Shown: positions 19,525 through 28,332, counted from the first letter of the stretch. The stretch: 64,000 nucleotides of DNA from Tistlia consotensis USBA 355 (GCF_900177295.1 NZ_FWZX01000018.1:1-64000); one strand, 5' to 3'. Notes: generated by a model from the letters alone, not told the origin. Translations and numbers: made by a program.

Positions 19525-20636
19525 CGGTTGCCCCCGCTGCCGGGCGCGGTCCTGACGCGAGCGCCTTCGTGCAGAAGGTGAGCGCCGAGCGAAACGACCG
19601 GCTCGCCGGAGCTCAGCCCGGAGACCACGGCGGTCTCGCTGGTCACGCGCACAAGCGTGACGGGCCGGAAGTGCACGGTCGAGGCGGCACTGTCGAAGAC
19701 CCAGACGCCGGTCTTCTCGCCGTCGTCGAGCACGGCTCCCAGCGGCACCTGGACTGCCGGCCGACTCGCCTCGCTTGCGAGCCGAATGGTCACCGTGGCG
19801 CCGAGCGGCGCATCGGCTGCGTCGCCCTTCAGGACATAGCGGGCTTCGTAGGTGCGGGTCTGGGGATCGGCCGTGTCGGACAGTTGGCGGAGCTGTGCGG
19901 CGTAAGGTTGGTCGCCCCTGCGATAGAGGGTCGCCTCGGCCAGGGAGCCGATCGAAGGACGGACGGTTTCAGGCAGAAAGACCATGGCCTCCCGCGGTCC
20001 GGTATGCGCAAGCCGCACCACGGTCTGTCCCGCCGTGACCACCTGCCCCGGTTCGCCCAGCGTTTCGACGACCGTTCCATCGCTGTCGGCCTTCAGAACG
20101 GAATAGCCCGCTTCGTTTTCCGCGATTCGGGCATCGGCCTCTGCTGCGGCGAGTTGCGCAGCTGCCGTATCCCGCTCCGCCCTGGCCTGTTCATAGCGCT
20201 GCTTGGAGACAGCGAGCCCGTTCCGTGACAGTGCGGCATAGCGCTTCTCGTCCGCCTTCTTCTGGACCAGGACGGCCCGCGCGGCCTCGACGGCCTTTTG
20301 CTTGGCCGTCAGGGCGAGAAGGAGGTCGGCGTCGTCGATCCGCATCAGCGGCTGCCCTGCCGCCACCTGCTCGCCGTCATCCACATAGCGCTCGACGATC
20401 TTGCCGGGCACACGGAAGCCGAGATTGCTCTGCACCCTGGCCCCGACGATGCCCGTGAAGCTTCGTTCCGACTCCATCGCGGGCGCTGCCGTCGCCAGCC
20501 TGACGATCGGGGCTTCCTGCCTCGGGTCGCTGACGGCAGAGGCTTCCTGTGTGCGGAGGGAAAATGCGCCGATCGCGGCCACCCCCGCCATCGCAGTCAG
20601 GATGCCCCCCAGCACGACGGCGGGTCTCCTTCTCAT
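19521..20636 (-). CDS. RND efflux periplasmic adaptor (membrane fusion protein)
   Basis: A 371-residue HlyD/AcrA-type adaptor. It has an N-terminal signal anchor (A-V-V-L-G-G-I-L-T-A-M-A-G-V) and the barrel-sandwich start G-F-R-V-P-G-K-I-V-E-R-Y-V-D-D-G-E-Q-V. An alpha-hairpin runs about 100-165, followed by the second lipoyl half (D-G-T-V-V-E-T-L-G-E-P-G-Q-V-V) and a beta-barrel. Two in-frame ATGs exist. The one at 20636 has GAGGCGAGG six bases before it and leaves the operator fully upstream, so it is preferred over 20654. Translation is coupled to the pump gene through a four-base overlap. Confidence 0.9.
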   Translation of the reverse strand: MRRRPAVVLGGILTAMAGVAAIGAFSLRTQEASAVSDPRQEAPIVRLATAAPAMESERSFTGIVGARVQSNLGFRVPGKIVERYVDDGEQVAAGQPLMRIDDADLLLALTAKQKAVEAARAVLVQKKADEKRYAALSRNGLAVSKQRYEQARAERDTAAAQLAAAEADARIAENEAGYSVLKADSDGTVVETLGEPGQVVTAGQTVVRLAHTGPREAMVFLPETVRPSIGSLAEATLYRRGDQPYAAQLRQLSDTADPQTRTYEARYVLKGDAADAPLGATVTIRLASEASRPAVQVPLGAVLDDGEKTGVWVFDSAASTVHFRPVTLVRVTSETAVVSGLSSGEPVVSLGAHLLHEGARVRTAPGSGGNR

Positions 20637-20653
20637 GGCCAAGCCTCGCCTCA

Positions 20654-20708
20654 TTTAGATTGCAGTCGAACGCTATGTAGGCTATATAGATTCCGAGCGC
20701 AATCTAAA
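20654..20708. promoter_or_regulatory. Inverted-repeat operator between efflux operon and TetR gene
   Basis: TTTAGATTGC (20654-20663) and GCAATCTAAA (20699-20708) form perfect 10-base arms 35 bases apart. Between them lie CTATGTAG and the palindrome CTATATAG, nine bases apart. The block covers the divergent promoters, as expected for the TetR protein repressing both directions. Binding is inferred. Confidence 0.55.
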
Positions 20709-20721
20709 AAGGGAGTCGCCG

Positions 20722-21405
20722 ATGCGCGTGAGTCGCACTCAGGCCGCTGAAAACCGCCAAGCCGTGATCAACGTGGCAAGTCGCCTGTTTCGGGAGCACG
20801 GCTTCGACGGCATCGGCCTGAAGGATCTGATGAAGGGTGCCGGGCTGACCCAGGGCGCCTTCTACAAGCAGTTCGCATCGAAGGAGGACCTGGCGGCGCA
20901 GGCGTCCAGACGGGCATTGGAGAGCGCAACCAGCCGATGGGCAGCCGCGGCCGCGGCGAATCCCGATGATCCGCTCGGCGCGGTGATCGCCTTCTACCTC
21001 AGCCCGGAACATCGCGAAGAAAAGATGGACGGCTGCCCCATCGTCGCGCTCGGTTCGGATGCCGCCAGGCAGAGCGCCGACGTGAAAGCGTCGTTCGAAG
21101 CCGGGATCAAGGCGCATCTCGAAGTCCTCGATCGCCTGATCGCCGGGACCGACGGCAAGGCGCCCAAAGGCAAGGCCATGGCCATTGCCTCGACGATGGT
21201 CGGTGCGATGACGTTATCGCGCATCGTCAGCGACCCCGACCTCGCCCAGGCCTTTCTGGATGCAGCGGCCGAACAGGTTCGCGAAGCCGTCGCCGCTTGC
21301 GTGGATGGGCCGACGCTGCCGTCTGCGCGGACGCGCTCTATCGGCGGACATGAAGCAAGCGGCGGTCGCGAAGCGCGCCGCAACCCAGCACAAAGAAAGA
21401 AGTGA
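20722..21405 (+). CDS. TetR-family repressor of the RND efflux operon
   Basis: A 227-residue TetR-type regulator. The N-terminal DNA-binding domain reads I-N-V-A-S-R-L-F-R-E-H-G-F-D-G and then the recognition helix L-T-Q-G-A-F-Y-K-Q-F, with S-K-E-D-L after it. The following ~130 residues are the ligand-binding and dimer domain. The tail after residue 195 is arginine-rich and likely disordered. Its start is 86 bases from that of the adaptor gene, with an inverted repeat between, the classic arrangement for control of an efflux pump. The short-chain dehydrogenase gene follows five bases after its stop, so the two are co-transcribed. Confidence 0.88.
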   Translation: MRVSRTQAAENRQAVINVASRLFREHGFDGIGLKDLMKGAGLTQGAFYKQFASKEDLAAQASRRALESATSRWAAAAAANPDDPLGAVIAFYLSPEHREEKMDGCPIVALGSDAARQSADVKASFEAGIKAHLEVLDRLIAGTDGKAPKGKAMAIASTMVGAMTLSRIVSDPDLAQAFLDAAAEQVREAVAACVDGPTLPSARTRSIGGHEASGGREARRNPAQRKK

Positions 21406-21410
21406 TTTCC

Positions 21411-22226
21411 ATGAACAAGAGCAATCCTGACGTCGCCCTGGTGACAGGCGCTTCCTCCGGCATCGGGCACGCAACGGCCAAGGCCCTGCAGAACGCGGGC
21501 TATCGCGTGTTCGGAACCAGCCGCCGCGCCGCCGCCGAAGGCCCCGACGGCGTTGCCATGCTGACCTGCGACGTGACCGACGACGCGTCCGTGGCGAAGC
21601 TGGTCGACGAGGTGCTGGCCGAGGCAGGGCGCATCGACTTGCTCGTCAACAATGCCGGCATTGGCCTGCTCGGCGGCGCGGAGGAGTCCTCGACCGCCCA
21701 GGCTCGGGCGCTCTTCGACGTGAACGTCTTCGGCGTTCTCCGCGTGACCAACGCGGTTTTGCCGACGATGCGACACCAAGGGAAGGGAAGGATCGTCAAC
21801 CTGAGCTCGGTGCTGGGTTTCATCCCAGCTCCCTATTCCGCGCTGTATTCGTCGACCAAACATGCCGTCGAAGGCTATTCCGAGTCGCTGGACCACGAAC
21901 TGCGCCCGTTCGGAATTCGCGTTGTGTTGGTCGAGCCGGCCTATACCGATACGTCATTCGAAGAGAATCTCGCGAGGCCGGATCGGTTGCTTGATATCTA
22001 TGACTCTGCACGGGCCGGCATGAATGCGGTCCTGCGGAAGGCGATCGAGACAGGCGATGCGCCTGAAGTTGTCGCCAGGACGGTCTTGAAGGCAGCCACC
22101 GATTCCGTTCCAAGAAGGCGCTATGCGGCGGGAAAGATGGCGCGCCAAGTCAGTTTCCTGCGCCGTTTCGTCCCCGCCTCCGCATTCGACAAGAGCCTGC
22201 GAAAGCAGAACGGACTGCCGGTCTGA
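21411..22226 (+). CDS. Short-chain dehydrogenase/reductase (SDR)
   Basis: A 271-residue cytoplasmic NAD(P)-dependent oxidoreductase of the classical SDR type. It has the T-G-A-S-S-G-I-G cofactor motif near residue 13, N-N-A-G near 77, and the catalytic S with Y-S-S-T-K (Tyr-x3-Lys) around 136-146. The substrate is unknown. The ATG at 21411 is preferred; a GTG at 21402 overlapping the TetR stop would add three residues. As second gene in the TetR operon it probably responds to the same inducer as the efflux pump, perhaps detoxifying the compound that is pumped out. Confidence 0.87.
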   Translation: MNKSNPDVALVTGASSGIGHATAKALQNAGYRVFGTSRRAAAEGPDGVAMLTCDVTDDASVAKLVDEVLAEAGRIDLLVNNAGIGLLGGAEESSTAQARALFDVNVFGVLRVTNAVLPTMRHQGKGRIVNLSSVLGFIPAPYSALYSSTKHAVEGYSESLDHELRPFGIRVVLVEPAYTDTSFEENLARPDRLLDIYDSARAGMNAVLRKAIETGDAPEVVARTVLKAATDSVPRRRYAAGKMARQVSFLRRFVPASAFDKSLRKQNGLPV

Positions 22227-22595
22227 CCTCCGCGATGTCCTGGTTGGCCCGACCCGGCGGCGCCGCCTGAGCGGCTACTGGGAGGCGGACCCTGGAAGGC
22301 CCGCGTTTCCCAGGCGCCCCTGTCCGGGACCGAGGCAGGCGCTCTTGCAGATTCACGAATGGACGGGACCCGGCTGCGGGCGCGTGACGGAAAGGTAGCA
22401 GGCCCTGCCTTCTCGCCCCGGCGGCTGCCCGGACGCGGTCGAGGGCCCAGACCTCTCGAGTATTCGCAGGCCGCCCCCAATTCGGGAAAGCGAGCCGCCA
22501 CGCCGGGGAAGCGGCGACAGCGGGCCCGTCAGTCTGCGGAACGAAGCGGAAGCTTTTCGCTGCGGCCCCGAAAAGCGCCTTCTTTGTTGGTCTTC
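22227..22595. other. Intergenic region before the Cache/MCP-like gene
   Basis: GC-rich sequence with no protein-like frame or clear terminator. Composition changes abruptly to AT-rich at about 22575-22680, where the promoter of the next gene and its palindromic operator lie. Confidence 0.4.
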
Positions 22596-22625
22596 ATATG
22601 CACATAATTTGTGCATATCTGCACA
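22596..22625. promoter_or_regulatory. Palindromic operator with three half-sites
   Basis: ATATGCACA and TGTGCATAT are perfect 9-base arms around TAATT (22596-22618). A third half-site, TGCACA at 22620-22625, pairs with the central TGTGCA across TATC. The three half-sites TGCACA, TGTGCA, TGCACA are thus spaced about one helical turn apart, suggesting cooperative binding of a dimeric regulator. It is about 100 bases before the next start codon, within the only AT-rich stretch nearby. Confidence 0.5.
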
Positions 22626-22723
22626 AGATAAGAGCAGATTCGATTAGATTCTCGATTTACCTTCCGATTACCTTTTCATGGCCAGACTCCGAGGCAGTCA
22701 CCCACGACCTCAAGGCGTCGATC

Positions 22724-23806
22724 ATGGCTCAGTCTCCCGCCGCGGCCCAGGACAGCGCGGCCTCCGCCGACACCCCCGAGCGGGTCGTCGAGCTCGCCGA
22801 CGAGGCGGCGCGCGTCGCCGGCAGCAAGGCGCACGCGATCCAGCGCATCACCGGCCAGACCCGGATCCTGGCACTCAACGCGACGATCGAGGCGGCGCGG
22901 GCCGGCGAGTCCGGCAAGGGCTTCGCGGTCGTCGCCGGCGAGGTCAAGGCGGTCAGCTCCGAGATCGGCCGGCTCGCCGCCGAGATGGAGAACGAGCTGC
23001 GCTCCGCACTCGACGAGCTGCGCGCGGTCGGCGGCCGCATGGCCGAGGACGTGCGCGGCCAGCGCCTGGTCGACCTCAGCCTCAACGCCATCGAGATCAT
23101 CGACCGCAACCTCTACGAACGGACCTGCGACGTGCGCTGGTGGGCGACCGACGCCGCCGTGGTCGAGGCCGCCGCCGCCCCGACGCCGGAGAGGCTGGCC
23201 GAGGCCCAGCGCCGGCTCGGCGTCATCCTCTCGGCCTACACGGTCTATCTCGACCTCTGGATCTGCACCCCGAACGGCCGCGTCGTGGCCCACGGCCGGC
23301 CGGACCGCTATCCGAACGTGCTCGGCCTCGACGTCTCGCGCGAGAGCTGGTTCCGCGAGGCCATCGGCTCGGCCACGGGCGACGACTACGCGGTCGCCGA
23401 CGTCGTGCCCTGCACGGCCCTGGAGGGCGCGCCGGTCGCGACCTACGCCGCCGCGGTGCGCGAGGGCGGAGAAGCGCGCGGCCGGCCGATCGGCGTGCTC
23501 GGCATCCACTTCGACTGGGGGCCGCAGGCCCATGCCGTGGTCGACGGCGTCCGCCTCTCGCCCGAGGAGGCGACGCGCTCGCGCGTCCTGCTGGTCGACG
23601 CGCGCGGCCGCATCCTCTCGGCCTCGGACCGCCGGGGCGAGCTGAGCGAGACCATCGCCCTCGAGCGGAACGGCCGGCGCAGCGGCGTGCAGACCGACGC
23701 CAAGGGCCGGACGACCGCCTTCCACCTGACCCCGGGCTACGAGACCTACCGGGGCCTGGAATGGGCCGGCGTCATCGTGCAGGAGGCCACGGCCGGCGGC
23801 GACTGA
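22724..23806 (+). CDS. Soluble methyl-accepting-chemotaxis-like protein with C-terminal Cache-type sensor
   Basis: A 360-residue protein. Residues about 25-90 contain the receptor signalling tip, Q-T-R-I-L-A-L-N-A-T-I-E-A-A-R-A-G-E followed by G-K-G-F-A-V-V-A, close to the motif that binds CheA/CheW. Residues about 150-355 look like a Cache sensor (Y-L-D-L-W-I-C-T-P-N-G-R-V-V and V-L-L-V-D-A-R-G-R-I-L). No membrane segment is present and the order is reversed compared with ordinary receptors, so a cytoplasmic ligand or redox/energy cue is likely. The signalling hairpin is short, with few heptads. The ATG at 22724 is chosen; an open frame back to 22598 overlaps the operator palindrome. It may feed a chemotaxis or other CheA-type pathway. 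Confidence 0.75.
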   Translation: MAQSPAAAQDSAASADTPERVVELADEAARVAGSKAHAIQRITGQTRILALNATIEAARAGESGKGFAVVAGEVKAVSSEIGRLAAEMENELRSALDELRAVGGRMAEDVRGQRLVDLSLNAIEIIDRNLYERTCDVRWWATDAAVVEAAAAPTPERLAEAQRRLGVILSAYTVYLDLWICTPNGRVVAHGRPDRYPNVLGLDVSRESWFREAIGSATGDDYAVADVVPCTALEGAPVATYAAAVREGGEARGRPIGVLGIHFDWGPQAHAVVDGVRLSPEEATRSRVLLVDARGRILSASDRRGELSETIALERNGRRSGVQTDAKGRTTAFHLTPGYETYRGLEWAGVIVQEATAGGD

Positions 23807-23925
23807 CCGGCCGGCCGGCGACGGAGGCCGCGGGCCTCGGCGAATCGCGCGCCATTTGCGCCGCCGCAAAACGAGGCGGCCCGTCCGTCCCTAGCTTCGG
23901 GATGCCCCGAAGCCGAGGTGCCGAG

Positions 23926-24162
23926 ATGGAGTCCGCAGAGCTTTCCCAGATGATCGTCGGCGAGCTGATGCGCCGCTGGCCGGCCAGCGTGCCGCTGCTG
24001 CTCGGCCGCCGCATGGCCTGTCCGGGCTGTCCGATGGCACCCTTCATGACCGTCGCCGAGGCAGCGCGGGAGTATGGCATCGATCCCGACGAGCTGGTCC
24101 GCGAGCTGGTCGCGGCGATCGAGCAGGAGCCGGCCCCGGCCGGCAAGGAGCCCCGGCCGTGA
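23926..24162 (+). CDS. DUF1858-domain protein
   Basis: A 78-residue cytoplasmic protein that is almost entirely a DUF1858 domain: I-V-G-E-L-M-R-R-W-P-x-S-V-P-L-L-L-x-R-R-M-A-C-P-G-C-P-M-A. The conserved C-P-G-C-P may bind metal or a thiol adduct. The domain occurs at the N-terminus of ScdA/RIC-type iron-sulfur repair proteins and beside nitric-oxide genes. GAGGTG precedes the ATG at 23926; another in-frame ATG at 23902 is possible. Its stop overlaps the NnrS start by four bases, so the two are translated together, supporting a shared role in nitrosative stress or denitrification. Confidence 0.85.
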   Translation: MESAELSQMIVGELMRRWPASVPLLLGRRMACPGCPMAPFMTVAEAAREYGIDPDELVRELVAAIEQEPAPAGKEPRP

Positions 24163-25358
24163 GCACGATCCGCACCGCCGTACCGCGCTACCGGCCCCGC
24201 CAGGGCCCGGCCCTGCTCGACGCCGGCTTCCGGCCCTTCTTCCTGGCGGCGGCGCTCTGGGCCGCGGCCGCCCTGCCGCTCTGGCTGCTCGCCTTCACCG
24301 GCGGGATCGAGCTGCCGACCGCCCTGGCGCCGCTGACCTGGCACATCCACGAGATGCTCTACGGCTTCGTCGCCGCGACCCTGGCCGGCTTCCTGCTGAC
24401 CGCGATCCCGAACTGGACCGGCCGCCTGCCGCTGCAGGGCCGGCCGCTGGCGCTGCTGGTGCTGGCCTGGCTGGCCGGGCGCCTCGCGACCGCGACCTCG
24501 GGCTGGATCGGCGCCGGACCGGCTGCGGCCCTCGACCTGCTGTTCCTGGCCACGATGCTGGCGGTGGTGCTGCGCGAGATCGTCGCCGGGCGCAACTGGA
24601 AGAACCTGCCGATGGCCGGCGCCGTCGCGCTGCTGCTCGCCGGCAACGCCCTGATGCACGCCGAGGCTGCCGGGCTGATCCCCGACCGCGGCCTGGGCTG
24701 GCGGCTGGCGCTGGCCGTCCTGGTGCTGCTGGTCAGCCTGATCGGCGGCCGGATCATCCCGAGCTTCACGCGCAACTGGCTGGCCAAGCGCGACGCCACG
24801 GCCCTGCCCGCCCCGTTCGGCCGGCTCGACAGCCTGACGCTGCTCGCGACGGCGCTGGCCGGAGCGGCCTGGACGGCGGATCCCGACGGTGCGGCGACCG
24901 CCCTCCTGACGCTCGCCGCCGGCGCGCTGCAGGCGCTGCGCCTGGCGCGCTGGCGCGCCCTCGCGACCCTGGCCGAGCCGCTGGTCTGGATCCTGCACCT
25001 CGCCTACGCCTGGCTGCCGCTCGGCCTGGTCCTGCTCGGGCTCGGGCACTGGTGGCCGGCACTGCCGCCGAGCCTGGCGATCCACGCCCTGACCGCCGGC
25101 GCCCTCGGCAGCATCACCCTGGCAGTGATGACCCGGGCGACGCTCGGCCACACCGGACGGCCGCTGACCGCGGGTGCGGCGACGCTGGCGATCTACCTGG
25201 CGATCACCCTGGCCGCCGCGACCCGCCTGGCCGCCGTGCTGCTGCCGGAGCTGATGCTGCCGCTGCTCGCCGTCTCCGGCACCGCCTGGGTCGCCGCCTT
25301 CGCCGGCTTCGCCCTGGCCTACGGCCGCGCCCTGCTGACGCCGCGCGCCGCCGCCTGA
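24159..25358 (+). CDS. nnrS: NnrS-family membrane protein
   Basis: A 399-residue inner-membrane protein with about 12 hydrophobic helices. It matches the NnrS family, haem/copper membrane proteins induced during denitrification and relieving nitric-oxide stress. Family marks are the N-terminal D-A-G-F-R-P-F-F-L, W-H-I-H-E-M-L-Y-G-F in TM2, and later G-G-R-I-I-P-S-F-T-R-N-W and T-R-A-T-L-G-H-T-G-R, with histidines suited to haem binding. The start overlaps the DUF1858 stop (ATGA-type). No denitrification reductases are in the window, so a protective rather than respiratory role is more likely. Confidence 0.9.
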   Translation: MSTIRTAVPRYRPRQGPALLDAGFRPFFLAAALWAAAALPLWLLAFTGGIELPTALAPLTWHIHEMLYGFVAATLAGFLLTAIPNWTGRLPLQGRPLALLVLAWLAGRLATATSGWIGAGPAAALDLLFLATMLAVVLREIVAGRNWKNLPMAGAVALLLAGNALMHAEAAGLIPDRGLGWRLALAVLVLLVSLIGGRIIPSFTRNWLAKRDATALPAPFGRLDSLTLLATALAGAAWTADPDGAATALLTLAAGALQALRLARWRALATLAEPLVWILHLAYAWLPLGLVLLGLGHWWPALPPSLAIHALTAGALGSITLAVMTRATLGHTGRPLTAGAATLAIYLAITLAAATRLAAVLLPELMLPLLAVSGTAWVAAFAGFALAYGRALLTPRAAA

Positions 25359-25380
25359 GCCGGCGAGCCCCCCCTGCGAA

Positions 25381-25396
25381 TCACGCGGGATTCACG
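25381..25396 (+). promoter_or_regulatory. TCACG-N6-TCACG direct repeat upstream of first YcaO gene
   Basis: TCACG at 25381-25385 and 25392-25396 repeat with an 11-base period and the core TCACGCGGGATTCACG. The same element, TCACGCTGGACTCACG, occurs at 28381-28396 before the cytochrome operon. Tandem half-sites one turn apart are typical of OmpR/PhoB-class activators. Binding protein unknown. Confidence 0.5.
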
Positions 25397-25487
25397 CCTC
25401 CTGGCATCAAGTTCGCGGCATGGGACGGTGGCACCTCTCCCGACCGGAGCCGCCGGCCCGTCGCCCTTATCGCTTTGGGGGAGCGTC

Positions 25488-26894
25488 ATGTTCATGGAAT
25501 TCGAGCAGGGTTTCCTCGCCGCCTGTGCGGAAGCCCTGCAGCAGATCGAGGACGCGCGACCGCTGGAGCCGCAGCCCCGCGGCACGGTCTCCTCTCTGCG
25601 CAAGCGCACGCAGGCCTTCCTGACGGCGCTCGGCTACCTGCCGCCGCAGGGCGCCGGTCTCGCCGGCCGCGACCTGAGGCGCAACCGCCTGGCGCTGATC
25701 TCGCTGTCCGGCTGGTTCGACCGTGCCTTCCAGCTGCAGATGCGCCATGCGCCCGGCGCCCACTTCTTCGGCGGCCAGCTGTCGCCGCTCAGCTTCGCGA
25801 TCGCGGCGTCGGGCGACCGCTTCCTGGGCGTCGCCGGGCGCGGCCTGACGCTGCAGCAGGCCTTCGAGAGCTGCGTCGGCGAAGCGGCGGAGCGGCTGTC
25901 GGCCTTCGAGTGGCCCGGCGACCGCGAGCGGCCGGCGCCGGGCCAGGCCGCCTGGCCGGCCCCGCTGCAGATCCGCGCCAAGGCCGCCGGCGACCCGATC
26001 CTTGCCGGCTGCGAGCTGAGCTGGGCCTGGCGCCGCATGGGCCTGCCCTTCGACCAGGATCCGCGCGGCGTCGACTGGGTCGAGGGGATGTCGCTGGTCG
26101 ACGGCGAGCCGCGCCTGCTGCCGGCGGCCCTCTGCCTGCGCCCGGCGGCGGGCCGTCCCGACGCGCCGAATCCGGCCGGCAGCGCCGGCTGTGCCGCCGG
26201 CGCCTCGCTGCCGGCCGCGACGCTGGCCGCCCTCGAGGAGGTGATCGAGCGCGACGCGGCCGTGCGCTGGTGGCGCGGCGAGACCTCGCCCTGCCCGGTC
26301 GCGCCGGAGCTGCTGAGCCGCCTCGGCCTCGACGAGCTGGGCCGGCAGGTGCGCGGCGACTCGCCCCGCCGGCACTGGTTTCTCGACATCACCGGCGACC
26401 TGCAGGTCCCGGCGTTCGTCGCGCTGTCGGCGGAGCCCGACGGCCGCGCCGTGGTCGGCGGCTACGGCGCCAGCCTGGATCCGCGCCGCGCGCTGACGAA
26501 CGCCCTGCTCGAGCTCTGCCAGAGGGAACTGACCCAGGAGCTGGCCCTGCAGAAGCGCGAGCGGCGCGGCGTGCGGGCGCTCAGCGCGGCCGACCTCCGC
26601 TGGGTCGAGCAGCACGCGCGGGTCAGCCTCGACAGCCACGACCGGTTCCGAGCCGGGGGCCCGCCGCGGTCCTGGAGCGACCGGGCCGAGCCCCGGTCGC
26701 TCGCCGCGACGCTCTCCCGCCTGGCCGATGCCGGCTACGACGCCTACTGCGTCGACCTGTCCCGGCGGCCGCTCGGCGTCAAGGTCGCGCGCGTCGTGGT
26801 GCCGGGCCTGGAGACCGAGCGGCCCGACTGGACGGTCCCGACCCGCAGCGCCATCACGGTCGAGGCCTGCCCCCGGGCGGTCGGCGCGCTCTGA
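25488..26894 (+). CDS. YcaO-domain protein 1
   Basis: A 468-residue protein with a YcaO ATP-dependent peptide-backbone-modifying domain (azoline, thioamide or amidine formation in characterised members). Nucleotide-binding signatures are present: E132-A-A-E135-R136 in S-C-V-G-E-A-A-E-R, E251-V-I-E254-R255, and the later E-L-C-Q-R-E-L-T-Q-E helix. It ends in the V-D-L-S ... V-V-V-P-G-L-E strand pattern. The first ~110 residues are an N-terminal extension not seen in minimal YcaO. No C-terminal proline-rich tail, TfuA, E1-like partner or precursor peptide is nearby. GGGGGAG lies six bases before the ATG. A close paralogue follows 118 bases downstream. Substrate unknown. Confidence 0.85.
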   Translation: MFMEFEQGFLAACAEALQQIEDARPLEPQPRGTVSSLRKRTQAFLTALGYLPPQGAGLAGRDLRRNRLALISLSGWFDRAFQLQMRHAPGAHFFGGQLSPLSFAIAASGDRFLGVAGRGLTLQQAFESCVGEAAERLSAFEWPGDRERPAPGQAAWPAPLQIRAKAAGDPILAGCELSWAWRRMGLPFDQDPRGVDWVEGMSLVDGEPRLLPAALCLRPAAGRPDAPNPAGSAGCAAGASLPAATLAALEEVIERDAAVRWWRGETSPCPVAPELLSRLGLDELGRQVRGDSPRRHWFLDITGDLQVPAFVALSAEPDGRAVVGGYGASLDPRRALTNALLELCQRELTQELALQKRERRGVRALSAADLRWVEQHARVSLDSHDRFRAGGPPRSWSDRAEPRSLAATLSRLADAGYDAYCVDLSRRPLGVKVARVVVPGLETERPDWTVPTRSAITVEACPRAVGAL

Positions 26895-27012
26895 CCGCCG
26901 CGCAGCGCCGGCCGGACCGCCTGTCGGCGGCCGGGGCGCCATGACATACTGGCGTCACGGGTCCTCGGCCGGCCACGACCGGCCAAAGGGGCCAGAGAGG
27001 CCGGGGGGCGCG

Positions 27013-28332
27013 ATGTTCGTGGAGTTCGAGCCGGGGTTCCTGGCCGCCTGCGCCGAGACCCTGCGACGGCGGGGCGCGGGCGAGCCGGCGGCATCCCGGG
27101 AGACGGAGACGATCGCCTCCGCGGAGCAGCCCGCGGAGGCCTTCCTGCGGTCGCTGGGCTACCTGCCGGCGGACGCCACGGATGCCGACACGCTGCGCAG
27201 CCGCCTGGCCCTGGTCGCGCTCGCCGGGCGCTTCGATCGCGCCTTCCGGCTGCCGATGCGCCATGCGCCGGGCGCCTTCTTCTTCGGCGGACAGCTGTCG
27301 CCGGCCGGCTTCGGGCTCTCGAGCGAGCGCGGCCGCCATCTCGGCGTCGCCGGCCGCGGCCTGACCCTGCAGCAGGCCTTCGAGAGCTGCGTCGGCGAGG
27401 CCGCCGAGCGGCTGTCGTTCCACGAGTGGCCCGGCGACCGGACGCCGCCGGAGGGCCGCCCCCTGATCCGCGCGCCGCGGCACGACGACCGGCTCCTGGC
27501 CGGCGCCGAGCTGGACTGGGTCCTGCGGGAGATGGGTCTGCCCGGCGACAGCGATCCCCGGATGCTCGACGGCATCGAGGCGATCTCCCTGGCCGACGGC
27601 GAGCCCCTGCTGCTGCCGGCCGCGCTCTGCCTGCTGCCGGCGCCCGGCCGGCCCGGCGTGCCGCAGCCGGCCGGCAGCACCGGCTGCGCCGCCGGCCCGT
27701 CGGTCGCGGCCGCGACCCTCTCCGCGCTCGAGGAAGTCGTCGAGCGCGACGCCGTCGCCGGCTGGTGGCAGGGCGCGATCCCGCCGCGGGCGGTCGCGCC
27801 GTCGCTGCTGCAGGAGCTCGGCCTCGACGCGCTGGCCGGCAGCCTGCGCGACGGCTCGCCCCGTCGCCACTGGTTCCTCGACATCACCGGCCCCCTGAAA
27901 ATCCCGGCCTTCGTCGCCCTCTCCGCCTATCCCGAGGGACGCGCCGTGGTCGCCGGCTACGGCGCCGGCCTCGACCTCCGCCGCGCCCTGCTCGGCGCCC
28001 TGCTGGAGCTCTGCCAGGCGGAGCTCGCCCAGGAGCTGGCCCTGCTCAAGCGCCGGCAGCGCGGCGAGGAGGCCCTCAACGCGGTCGACCGCCGCTGGAT
28101 CGAGCAGTACGAGCAGGCGACGGCCGACAGCCATCCGCGCTTCACGCCGGGCGCGCCGCCGCAGGACCACGCCGCGGGGTCGCGATCGCTGGCCGCGACG
28201 CTGTCCTGCCTGACCCGGGCCGGACGCAAGGCCTACCGCGTCGACCTCTCCCGCCCGCCGCTCGGCCTCGCGGCCGTGCGCGCGGTGGTGCCCGGCCTGC
28301 ACACGGGACTGCCGGCCTGGACCGCGCCCTGA
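27013..28332 (+). CDS. YcaO-domain protein 2 (paralogue of the preceding gene)
   Basis: A 439-residue YcaO protein clearly duplicated from its neighbour. Both open with M-F-[MV]-E-F-E-x-G-F-L-A-A-C-A-E and share R-H-A-P-G-A-x-F-F-G-G-Q-L-S-P, the S-C-V-G-E-A-A-E-R and E-E-V-x-E-R-D-A motifs, and the closing V-P-G-L. All recognisable ATP-binding acidic residues are kept, so both copies look active. It lacks about 30 C-terminal residues of copy 1. GGGGGG precedes the ATG at 27013; an earlier in-frame ATG at 26941 is less likely. The pair may act as a heterodimer, or on two sites of one substrate; that is inference. Confidence 0.85.
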   Translation: MFVEFEPGFLAACAETLRRRGAGEPAASRETETIASAEQPAEAFLRSLGYLPADATDADTLRSRLALVALAGRFDRAFRLPMRHAPGAFFFGGQLSPAGFGLSSERGRHLGVAGRGLTLQQAFESCVGEAAERLSFHEWPGDRTPPEGRPLIRAPRHDDRLLAGAELDWVLREMGLPGDSDPRMLDGIEAISLADGEPLLLPAALCLLPAPGRPGVPQPAGSTGCAAGPSVAAATLSALEEVVERDAVAGWWQGAIPPRAVAPSLLQELGLDALAGSLRDGSPRRHWFLDITGPLKIPAFVALSAYPEGRAVVAGYGAGLDLRRALLGALLELCQAELAQELALLKRRQRGEEALNAVDRRWIEQYEQATADSHPRFTPGAPPQDHAAGSRSLAATLSCLTRAGRKAYRVDLSRPPLGLAAVRAVVPGLHTGLPAWTAP

